From positions 1 through 10,220 of the forward strand of contig URTG01000056.1 in assembly GCA_900550705.1 (NCBI GenBank): DNA of 10,220 nt. Reading direction: 5' to 3'. Made by a program: the position numbers and the translations under genes. Shown in pieces: positions 1 to 6,146 of the stretch; positions within the stretch are counted from its first letter, which is position 1, and every line of letters begins with the position of its first letter. Source of the stretch: an uncultured Eubacteriales bacterium. Its GTDB lineage: Bacteria > Bacillota > Clostridia > Oscillospirales > Oscillospiraceae. The notes beneath the pieces are model-generated. The model did not search any database. It was given only the letters and a program-made list of their open reading frames with translations, and had not been told where the DNA came from.

Positions 1-16
1 GAAGGCCAAGGCAAAG

Positions 17-76
17 CCTTCCCCCTGACAGGGGGAAGGTGCCCCCGCAGGGGGCGGATGAGGGTGACTCCCGTAC
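17..76. repeat. Dispersed hairpin-rich repeat, left copy
   Basis: Two hairpins stand side by side. The first (17-39) has perfect 11-bp arms around a single central A, built on CCTTCCCCCTG/CAGGGGGAAGG. The second (41-55) has arms GCCCCC/GGGGGC with loop GCA. They are followed by CGGATGAGGGTG and CTCCCGTAC. The same string, in inverted orientation, ends the window. The pattern resembles the short dispersed, non-coding palindromic repeats common in gut Clostridia genomes; that family link is from memory. It lies downstream of queH and could fold in the queH transcript, but no T-tract follows, so it is a poor intrinsic terminator. Confidence 0.75.
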
Positions 77-100
77 AGGAGCTAAAGGCCCAAGGATTCC

Positions 101-184
101 CTAACTCATACCTCCTAACTCATACCTCCTAACTCATACCTCCTAACTCCTACCTCCTACCTCCTAACTCCTCACTTCTCACTC
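101..184. repeat. 7/14-bp tandem repeat abutting queH
   Basis: Four 14-bp units lie at 101-114, 115-128, 129-142 and 143-156 (unit CTAACTCATACCTC; the fourth differs by one base). Degenerate 7-bp units follow (CTACCTC, CTAACTC, CTCACTT, CTCACTC) to about 184. On the minus strand, which is the sense of the queH transcript, the array contains five perfect AGGAGG cores at 111-116, 125-130, 139-144, 153-158 and 160-165. The last two heptads lie inside queH and encode its final residues and stop codon. Slipped-strand expansion is the simplest origin. Confidence 0.85.
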
Positions 185-744
185 TCCCCGCACTGCTTTT
201 TCCGTTTCTTCCACTTCGCCGCCATATACCGCTCCTCCTCGCTGAAAATACAGCCGCAGTATTTCTGCATATAAAAGCCGTGCTCCCGGGCGAACTCCTG
301 ACCGGCCTGGAACAGGGGGCGGAAGTCGCGGTAGAGGAAGTCCACGCCGTATTTTTCCCCCATGGCCCGGGCGATGGCGGCGATGGCGTCGTGCTTCTGG
401 TAGGGGGAGATGAGCAGGGAGGTGGTAAAGCTGTCGTACCCGTGCTGGGCGGCGTAGCGGGCGGTCTCCTCCATGCGGACCTGGTAGCAGTAGGCGCAGC
501 GGCCGTCGATGTTGTCGGCCACGTTGGTGATAAAGCGCCGCAGGTCATAGGTCCCGCCGACGATGAGCTTCATCCCGATTTCCTTGGCGTAGTCCTCCAG
601 GGTGCGCTTCCGGGCCTGATACTCGGTGTAGGGGTGGATGTTGGGGTTGAACCAGAAGCCGGTGACCCCCACGCCCTCCTGGCGCAGCCGGTCGATGGGG
701 CGGTTGGCGCAGGGGGCGCAGCAGATGTGCATTAAGGTGTTCAT
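172..744 (-). CDS. queH: Epoxyqueuosine reductase QueH (DUF208)
   Basis: The 190-aa product matches QueH, the cobalamin-independent enzyme that reduces epoxyqueuosine to queuosine at position 34 of tRNAs with GUN anticodons (Tyr, His, Asn, Asp), the last step of queuosine synthesis in the cytoplasm. Family hallmarks are visible: HICCAPC at 6-12 (C8, C9, C12), GRCAYCYQVRMEETA at 81-95 (C83, C86) and YMQKYCGCIFSEEER at 158-172 (C163, C165). In the family these cysteines bind a 4Fe-4S cluster and an adjacent metal. GFWFNPNIHPYTEY (29-42) is also typical. No signal peptide or membrane segment is seen. The ATG follows GGAGGA with good spacing and sits one base after the stop of the upstream SLOG gene, so the two are co-transcribed and probably translationally coupled. 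The last residues (ESEK) and the stop codon come from the repeat array. Function is confident by family; the unrelated QueG enzyme is excluded by the motifs. Confidence 0.93.
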   Translation of the reverse strand: MNTLMHICCAPCANRPIDRLRQEGVGVTGFWFNPNIHPYTEYQARKRTLEDYAKEIGMKLIVGGTYDLRRFITNVADNIDGRCAYCYQVRMEETARYAAQHGYDSFTTSLLISPYQKHDAIAAIARAMGEKYGVDFLYRDFRPLFQAGQEFAREHGFYMQKYCGCIFSEEERYMAAKWKKRKKQCGESEK

Positions 745-745
745 G

Positions 746-1252
746 TCATTCCTCCGGGGGCAGAATGTCGGTGGTCAGCTTCTGCTTCAGGGCATAGGCC
801 AGGGTCTGGGCGGTGCCGCCCTTTGGCTCGCCGTCGTAGATGGCGATGAGGCGGGCGGAGCGGTCCACCATATATCGGTTCCGCCGCATCATGCAGAAGC
901 GGTCGTAGTGGTGCTGAACCATCGTCTCGTAGTTGCACTGGGACAGGATGTGCTCATAGCGGCGGCGCTCGGCCTCCGGCCAGCTGTCCGCCTGGGTCTG
1001 GCAGGGGCGGGCGGCCTCCAGGGTCACGTCGGGCCGCCTGGCCCGCAGGGCCAGCACCGCCTCGGCGCAGTAGAGGTCGCTGCCCCGGGCCATGCCGCAG
1101 ATAAAGTGGCGGAAGCCCGCCTCGTAGGCCCGCTCCACCGCCTGGGCGATGCGGCCCTTGAGCATGGCGCAGCGGGGGTCCCCCTCCCGGGTCCCCCAGG
1201 GCAGCCGGTCCGGCCGGTGCCCGGTAAAGCAGCAGGACGTCTCCCGCTCCAT
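746..1252 (-). CDS. SLOG family protein, DUF1273/YpsA-like
   Basis: The 168-aa product has the DUF1273 (YpsA-like) pattern of the SLOG superfamily, Rossmann-like folds thought to bind nucleotides or nucleotide-derived ligands. Visible blocks are CCFTGHRPDRLPWG (7-20), HFICGMARGSDLYCAEAVL (49-67), with the glycine-rich loop and a conserved Glu at 64, a PCQTQADSW block (83-91), and MMRRNRYMVDRSARLIAIYDG (121-141) followed by GGTAQTLAYA (145-154). No signal peptide or membrane segment is seen. B. subtilis YpsA has been linked to cell division, but the substrate of this branch is unknown. The ATG at 1252 follows a GAGAGGAGAGGA purine run and a strong promoter about 70 bases upstream. It is first in a two-gene operon with queH, separated by one base. 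A link to nucleotide or tRNA-base metabolism is inferred only from that neighbour. Length is normal for the family. Confidence 0.85.
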   Translation of the reverse strand: MERETSCCFTGHRPDRLPWGTREGDPRCAMLKGRIAQAVERAYEAGFRHFICGMARGSDLYCAEAVLALRARRPDVTLEAARPCQTQADSWPEAERRRYEHILSQCNYETMVQHHYDRFCMMRRNRYMVDRSARLIAIYDGEPKGGTAQTLAYALKQKLTTDILPPEE

Positions 1253-1323
1253 GGCCGTCCTCTCCTCTCCAGTTCTGGTTCTCTCCGCCCCATGGATTGG
1301 AATAGGGCGGCGGTGTCAGGAAT

Positions 1324-1352
1324 ATTGTAATATAGAACGCCGTCCCCGTCAA
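1324..1352 (-). promoter_or_regulatory. Sigma-A promoter of the SLOG-queH operon
   Basis: Reading leftward, TTGACG (1352-1347) and TACAAT (1329-1324) are separated by exactly 17 bases. Transcription should start near 1317, giving a leader of about 65 nt before the ATG at 1252. I looked in the leader for the preQ1-I riboswitch consensus, because the operon makes queuosine, and did not find it. Confidence 0.7.
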
Positions 1353-1547
1353 TCCAAAGTCGAAATTTTGTTCTAGTTTCCACCGGAACGACCCGGTCCG
1401 CCTGTGGACGCGGGGGCCTTTCCGCTTTTTTTAACCGCCGGAGGTCCAGTCCTTCTGTTTGCTGTACTCCGGCCGGTTTGGCCCTTTTGTTTTTGTGACT
1501 TTTGTGCAAAATCCGCGTCAGAATTGGGCAAAACGACGATTTTCAAC

Positions 1548-1614
1548 CCGTTAAATTTTCGTTTTTTCCGTCGGTCCATGCGTTAAGATGCCGTTAATTT
1601 CGTTGTTTTTTCCG
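1548..1614. repeat. Imperfect direct repeat, possible operator
   Basis: Two near-identical blocks lie at 1548-1570 and 1591-1614. Each runs CCGTTAA, then a T-rich core, then GTTTTTTCCG; the second has a small indel and one extra T-rich step. The second block contains the -35 hexamer of the rightward promoter, so a protein bound there would compete with RNA polymerase. The operator role is inference. Confidence 0.45.
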
Positions 1615-1631
1615 GGGTAAATCGCTATTAT
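1603..1631 (+). promoter_or_regulatory. Sigma-A promoter of the activase operon
   Basis: TTGTTT (1603-1608) and TATTAT (1626-1631) are 17 bases apart. The start site should fall near 1638, leaving a short leader of about 38 nt before the ATG at 1676. The -35 lies inside the second copy of the direct repeat at 1591-1614. Confidence 0.6.
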
Positions 1632-1675
1632 TATAGGGAAGAATCGAGTTTTGTGTCTGAAAGTTGGCGTATTAT

Positions 1676-4609
1676 ATGAGCTTACGCGTTGGAATCGACA
1701 TCGGCTCCACCACCGTGAAGGTCGTGGTGCTGGACGAACAGAACAAGCTGCTGTTCCGCTCCTATGAGCGGCACTTCTCCAAAACCCGGGAGCGCACCCT
1801 GGAGACCCTGACCTCCATCCGGGAGATGCTGGCCGGGCGGAGCATCAAGGTCACCATCACCGGCTCCGCCGGACTGGGCGTGGCGAACGCCGCCCACATC
1901 GACTTTGTGCAGGAGGTCTACGCCACCGCCGCCGCTGTGAACACCTATATTCCAGACACTGACGCCGTCATTGAGCTGGGCGGCGAGGACGCCAAGATCA
2001 TCTTCTTCGGCGGCGCACTGGAGGAGCGGATGAACGGCTCCTGCGCCGGCGGCACCGGGGCCTTTATCGACCAGATGGCCACCCTGATGAACGTCACCGT
2101 GCCCGAGCTGGATGCCCTGTCCCTGAAGCACGAGAAGATCTACCCCATCGCCTCCCGCTGCGGCGTGTTCGCCAAGAGCGACATCCAGCCCATCCTGAAC
2201 CAGGGCGGGCGGAAGGAGGACGTGGCCGCCTCCATCTTCCAGGCCGTGGTGGACCAGACCGTGGCCGGCCTGACCCAGGGCCGGGAGCTGAAGGGCAAGA
2301 TTGTCTTTCTGGGCGGCCCCCTGCACTTCCTCATGGGCCTGCGCCAGCGCTTTGTGGAGACGCTGAAGCTGGACGCGGACCACGCCATTTTCCCCGCCGA
2401 CGGCGACTGCTTCGCCGCCATGGGCGCGGCCCTGTGCGCCACGGACTACGAGCCAGTCCCCTTTGAGGACCTGATGCAGCGGCTGAAGGACAGCGCCGCC
2501 GCCACCACCGTGGTAGACACCATGCCTCCCCTGTTCAACTCCCAGGAGGAGTACGACGCCTTCTGCCTCCGGCACAACGCGAAAAAGCCCCCGGAGGTGG
2601 ACATCCACACCTATTCCGGCCCCGCCTGGCTGGGCATCGACGCCGGCTCCACCACCACCAAGCTGGCCCTCATCACCGAGGACGGCGGCCTGCTGTACAC
2701 CTACTACCACTCCAACCAGGGCAACCCCGTGGCCATTGTGCTGGAGGAGCTGCACAAGATCTATGACCTGTGCGGCGACCGGATCACCATCCGGGGTGCC
2801 GCCGTCACCGGCTACGGCGAGGACCTGATCAAAAACGCCTTCTCCTGCGACCTGGGGCTGGTGGAGACCATGGCCCACTACAAGGCCGCCGCCCACTTCG
2901 AGCCAGACGTGGACTTCATCATCGACATCGGCGGCCAGGACATGAAGTGCTTTAAGATCCGCAACGGCGCGGTGGACTCCATCATGCTCAACGAGGCCTG
3001 TTCCTCCGGCTGCGGCTCCTTTATCGAGACCTTCGCCAAGGCCCTGGGCTATAACATCGCCGACTTCTCCAAGCTGGGGCTGTTTACCAAAAAGCCGGTG
3101 AATCTGGGGTCCCGCTGCACGGTGTTTATGAACTCCAGCGTAAAGCAGGCCCAGAAGGACGGGGCCAGCGTGGCCGACATCTCCGCCGGTCTGTCCACCT
3201 CCATCGTGAAGAACGCCATCTATAAGGTGATCCGCGCCGCCTCTCCCGACGACCTGGGCAAGCACATCGTGGTCCAGGGCGGCACCTTCCTCAACGACGC
3301 GGTGCTCCGCTCCTTCGAGACGGAGCTGGGCCGGAACGTCACCCGGCCCACCATCGCCGGGATCATGGGGGCCTTCGGCGCGGCCCTGGCCGCCCGGGAC
3401 CTGCACCTGGAGCAGAGCACCCTGCTCTCTAAGGACGCACTGGCCCGGTTCACCCACACCGCCAAGCCCGCCACCTGCGGCCTGTGCACCAACCACTGCT
3501 CCCTGACCATCAACTCCTTCGACGGGGGCCGCCGCTTTGTCTCCGGCAACCGCTGCTCCCGCCCCCTGGGCAAGGAGCCCAGCCGTCTGCCCGACCTGAT
3601 GCGGTACAAATACCATCACCTCCGCTCCCTCCACGGCAAGGGGCAGGGAGACGGCGCCCGGGGAACCATCGGCATCCCCTTCGGCCTGAATCTATACGAG
3701 AATCTGCCCTTCTGGTTCGAGCTGCTCACCCGGCTGAACTTTGAGGTGGTCCTGTCCCCCGAATCCAGCCGCAAGCTGTATCTCAAGGGCCAGCGCACCA
3801 TCCCCTCTGACACGGTGTGTTACCCCGCCAAGCTGCTCCACGGCCATGTGGAGGCCCTGGTGGAGGCCGGGGTGGACACCATCTTCTACCCCTGTATGCC
3901 CTATAACTTCAACGAGGGGGTCAGCGACAACAACTATAACTGCCCTGTGGTGGCCTATTACCCCGAGCTGCTGGCCGCCAACGTCCCCGATTTGAAGAAG
4001 GTCCGCTACTTAGACCCCTACTTCGGTCTGCACCGCCCCCGGGACTTTGAAACGCGGGCGGCGAAGTGGTTCGCCCAGGAGTTCGGTGTGCCCAAGCGGG
4101 AGACCGTGGCCGCCGTCAAGGCCGCCTATGCCGCTTACGACGCCTATAAGAACGACCTGCGGACCCAGGCCCAGGCGTTCATCGCCCAGGCCCGGCAGGA
4201 GGGCCGCCCCATCCTGGTGGTCTGCGGCCGCCCCTATCACATGGACCCGGAGATCAACCACGGCATCAACGATCTCATCACCAACTACGGCTTCGTGCTG
4301 GTCACCGAGGACGCTGTGGCCTATCTGGAGGACAAGGCCCCCCGGCACGTTCTGAATCAGTGGACCTACCACGCCCGGATGTACAACGCCGCCCGCTACG
4401 TCTGTACCCAGCCGGACATGGAGGTCATTCAGCTGGTATCCTTCGGCTGCGGCATCGACGCCATCACCGGCGACGAGATGCGCTCCATTCTGGAGGAGGG
4501 CGGCAAGCTCTATACCCAGCTGAAAATCGACGACATCAACAACCTGGGCGCGGTGAAGATCCGCATCCGCAGCCTGATGGCTGCCATTGAGGCACGGAAG
4601 CAGAAGTAA
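1676..4609 (+). CDS. Tandem acyl-CoA dehydratase activase with DUF2229 region
   Basis: The 977-aa protein carries two BadF/BcrA/HgdC-type ASKHA ATPase domains in tandem, then a DUF2229 (COG3580-like) region. Domain 1 (about 5-255) has GIDIGSTTVK (6-15) and NGSCAGGTGAF (120-130), with C123 and SRCGVFAKSD (C162). These are the two cysteines that in HgdC bridge a 4Fe-4S cluster across the dimer. Domain 2 (about 318-575) repeats this: GIDAGSTTTKLAL, ACSSGCGSFIETFA (C442), SRCTVFMNSS (C481). A CGLCTNHC motif (C601, C604, C608) with GNRC (C627) follows. The C-terminal region has DTVCYPAK (C715), YPCMPYN (C740) and SFGCGIDA (C925), like dehydratase subunits. Such proteins hydrolyse ATP to push an electron onto a partner Fe-S protein. 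Homologues often continue into the next gene's domain as one chain of about 1,400 aa. I chose ATG 1676; an in-frame TTG at 1664 would add four residues, and neither has a strong ribosome site. The physiological substrate is unknown. Confidence 0.9.
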   Translation: MSLRVGIDIGSTTVKVVVLDEQNKLLFRSYERHFSKTRERTLETLTSIREMLAGRSIKVTITGSAGLGVANAAHIDFVQEVYATAAAVNTYIPDTDAVIELGGEDAKIIFFGGALEERMNGSCAGGTGAFIDQMATLMNVTVPELDALSLKHEKIYPIASRCGVFAKSDIQPILNQGGRKEDVAASIFQAVVDQTVAGLTQGRELKGKIVFLGGPLHFLMGLRQRFVETLKLDADHAIFPADGDCFAAMGAALCATDYEPVPFEDLMQRLKDSAAATTVVDTMPPLFNSQEEYDAFCLRHNAKKPPEVDIHTYSGPAWLGIDAGSTTTKLALITEDGGLLYTYYHSNQGNPVAIVLEELHKIYDLCGDRITIRGAAVTGYGEDLIKNAFSCDLGLVETMAHYKAAAHFEPDVDFIIDIGGQDMKCFKIRNGAVDSIMLNEACSSGCGSFIETFAKALGYNIADFSKLGLFTKKPVNLGSRCTVFMNSSVKQAQKDGASVADISAGLSTSIVKNAIYKVIRAASPDDLGKHIVVQGGTFLNDAVLRSFETELGRNVTRPTIAGIMGAFGAALAARDLHLEQSTLLSKDALARFTHTAKPATCGLCTNHCSLTINSFDGGRRFVSGNRCSRPLGKEPSRLPDLMRYKYHHLRSLHGKGQGDGARGTIGIPFGLNLYENLPFWFELLTRLNFEVVLSPESSRKLYLKGQRTIPSDTVCYPAKLLHGHVEALVEAGVDTIFYPCMPYNFNEGVSDNNYNCPVVAYYPELLAANVPDLKKVRYLDPYFGLHRPRDFETRAAKWFAQEFGVPKRETVAAVKAAYAAYDAYKNDLRTQAQAFIAQARQEGRPILVVCGRPYHMDPEINHGINDLITNYGFVLVTEDAVAYLEDKAPRHVLNQWTYHARMYNAARYVCTQPDMEVIQLVSFGCGIDAITGDEMRSILEEGGKLYTQLKIDDINNLGAVKIRIRSLMAAIEARKQK

Positions 4610-4639
4610 GGTTCTGTCTTCCCGAAAGGAGCTTTTTCT

Positions 4640-5968
4640 ATGGCCAAGCTAGTATACGACAAGAACGGCCGTCTGCTGTTCACCAAGGAAATGAAAAAGG
4701 AATACACCATTCTCATGCCTCAGATGCTGCCCATCCACTTCGGAATGTTCCGCAAGCTGCTGGAGCTGGAGGGCTACCGGGTGGACCAGCTGAACAACGA
4801 CGGCCGCGCCGTGGTGGACGAGGGGCTGAAGTACGTCCACAACGACACCTGCTACCCCGCCCTGCTGGTCATCGGCCAGTTTATGGACGCCATTCAGCAC
4901 GGGGGCTACGACCCCCACAAGGTGGCCCTGTTCATCACCCAGACCGGCGGCGGCTGCCGGGCCTCCAACTACATCCATCTGCTGCGGAAGGCCCTGGCCA
5001 AGGCGGGGCTGGAGTATGTGCCCGTGATCTCCGTGTCCTTCGGCCTGGAGAAGAACCCCGGCTTCCATCTCAGCGTGGACCTGATCCGCAAGCTGGTTTA
5101 CGGCATGATGTACGGCGACCTTATCATGTGTGTGGCCAACCAGGTCCGCCCCTACGAGGTCACCCCCGGCACCACCGACGCCGCCGTGGACCGCTGGGTG
5201 CAGGAGCTGGTGGACCGCTTCCAGGCGGGCAAGGGCATGAACCGCCGCCAGATGCGGGGCATCTTCGCCCAGATCTGCGACGACTTCGCCGCCATCCCCG
5301 TCCAGGGGGAGGCCAAGATCCGCGTGGGCGTGGTGGGCGAGATCTACGTCAAGTTCTCCGCCCTGGGCAACAACCACCTGGAGCAGTTCCTCCTCAGCGA
5401 GGGGGTGGAGCCGGTGGTGCCCGGCCTCACCGACTTTATGATCTTCAAGATCTACAACCGGGTGGCCGATGTGGACCTGTACGGCGGCAAGTGGGCCAAG
5501 AAGGCCCTGTGCCAGTTCTTCATGTCATACATCGAGTCCTGCCAGAGGGACATGATCCAGGCCCTGGAGCACTCCGGCCGCTTCCGCGCCCCCGGCACCT
5601 TCCAGGACCTGCACAAGCTGGTCCACGGCTACCTGGGGGACGGCAACAAGATGGGCGAGGGCTGGCTCCTCACCGCCGAAATGCTGGAGCTGATCCACTC
5701 CGGCACGGACAACATCGTCTGCGCCCAGCCCTTCGGCTGTCTGCCCAACCACATCGTGGGCAAGGGCATGATCCGCAAGCTGAAGGACGACTACCCTTAC
5801 AGCAACATCGTCGCCATCGACTACGACCCCAGTGCTACCAAAATCAACCAGGAAAACCGCATCAAGCTCATGCTCGCCAACGCCAAGGGCCTCACCCACC
5901 AGGAGACCGTCCGGTCCAAGGAGCCGATGCCCCAGATGCAGCAGAAGCTGGCCCACGCGAATGCGTAA
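4640..5968 (+). CDS. 2-hydroxyacyl-CoA dehydratase-like Fe-S protein (COG3581/HgdB-like)
   Basis: The 442-aa product matches the COG3581/2-hydroxyglutaryl-CoA dehydratase D-like family, related to HgdB and double-cubane cluster proteins. It should be the electron-accepting partner of the upstream activase. Visible marks are NDTCYPALLVIGQF (68-81, C71), TQTGGGCRASNY (100-111, C106), the second Rossmann-like start IRVGVVGEIYVKF (227-239), and VCAQPFGCLPNHIVGKGM (360-377, C361 and C367). The cysteines are candidate Fe-S ligands. The C-terminal block NIVAIDYDPSATKINQENR (389-407) is a family signature. The ATG sits 8 bases after AAAGGAG and 30 bases after the activase stop, so the two form an operon. 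Its last codons overlap the next gene by 8 bases. It corresponds to the C-terminal third of single-chain homologues. It is unlikely to be a true hydroxyglutaryl-CoA dehydratase, because no HgdA-like subunit or acyl-CoA pathway genes are nearby. Confidence 0.88.
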   Translation: MAKLVYDKNGRLLFTKEMKKEYTILMPQMLPIHFGMFRKLLELEGYRVDQLNNDGRAVVDEGLKYVHNDTCYPALLVIGQFMDAIQHGGYDPHKVALFITQTGGGCRASNYIHLLRKALAKAGLEYVPVISVSFGLEKNPGFHLSVDLIRKLVYGMMYGDLIMCVANQVRPYEVTPGTTDAAVDRWVQELVDRFQAGKGMNRRQMRGIFAQICDDFAAIPVQGEAKIRVGVVGEIYVKFSALGNNHLEQFLLSEGVEPVVPGLTDFMIFKIYNRVADVDLYGGKWAKKALCQFFMSYIESCQRDMIQALEHSGRFRAPGTFQDLHKLVHGYLGDGNKMGEGWLLTAEMLELIHSGTDNIVCAQPFGCLPNHIVGKGMIRKLKDDYPYSNIVAIDYDPSATKINQENRIKLMLANAKGLTHQETVRSKEPMPQMQQKLAHANA

Positions 5969-6146
5969 AAAAACTACCATCGTCCCTGTGGACGAGGAGG
6001 CGGAAGACCTCCGCCTGCGGAACCTTGCTGAGGAGCGCATGGCGCACTTTGACCCCTCCACGCTGGTCTCCCAGGACGAGGTCGACAAGAAATTCGGCTT
6101 TACTCCGGAGGACTTTGCCCACACGGAGGAGATCGAATTCGAATGA
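5961..6146 (+). CDS. Small acidic protein, antitoxin-like
   Basis: This 61-aa, strongly acidic protein starts RKKTTIVPVDEEAEDL (2-17) and ends EDFAHTEEIEFE (50-61). The segment HFDPSTLVSQDEVDKKFG (29-46) recalls the C-terminal tails of some clostridial ribbon-helix-helix/RelB-type antitoxins; that comparison is from memory and weak. No DNA-binding N-terminal half is present, so it may be a shortened relative. The ATG at 5961 overlaps the end of the dehydratase-like gene by 8 bases with no good ribosome site, suggesting coupled translation. A second in-frame ATG at 6039 has a purine-rich site but would leave only 35 residues. Its stop overlaps the next start as ATGA. Coding status rests on this tight two-sided packing and on sensible codons. 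The function is unknown; control or inhibition of the next protein is inference. Confidence 0.7.
   Translation: MRKKTTIVPVDEEAEDLRLRNLAEERMAHFDPSTLVSQDEVDKKFGFTPEDFAHTEEIEFE

Larger units (their letters stand above)
1253..1675. other. Divergent intergenic region
   Basis: This stretch of about 420 bases separates the leftward SLOG-queH operon from the rightward activase operon. It holds one promoter for each side (1324-1352 minus, 1603-1631 plus) and an imperfect direct repeat at 1548-1614. It is AT-richer than the flanking genes, mainly from 1480 to 1660, with T-runs. Short open frames on both strands lack a convincing ribosome site or any recognisable protein signature, so I read the region as regulatory. 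Confidence 0.7.

Noticed and set aside
1..184. CRISPR array at the left end
   Set aside because: The repeats are 7-14 bp and directly tandem with no spacers.
1253..1317. preQ1 riboswitch in the leader of the queH operon
   Set aside because: The consensus (AGAGGTTC with a downstream A-rich pseudoknot strand) was not found by eye.
1437..1500. Possible terminator: GCCGGAG/CTCCGGC arms followed by T-rich sequence
   Set aside because: The loop is 23 bases and the nearer GGCC stem only 4 bp; no transcript obviously needs ending there.
1024..1509. Minus-strand open frame of 161 codons in the intergenic region and SLOG gene
   Set aside because: It lies mostly in the wrong frame of the SLOG gene, its upstream half covers the operon promoter, and it has no ribosome site or family signature.
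1682..3634. Long minus-strand open frame opposite the activase gene
   Set aside because: A Gly/Val/His-rich translation typical of an antisense shadow of a GC-rich gene; the plus strand encodes clear family motifs.
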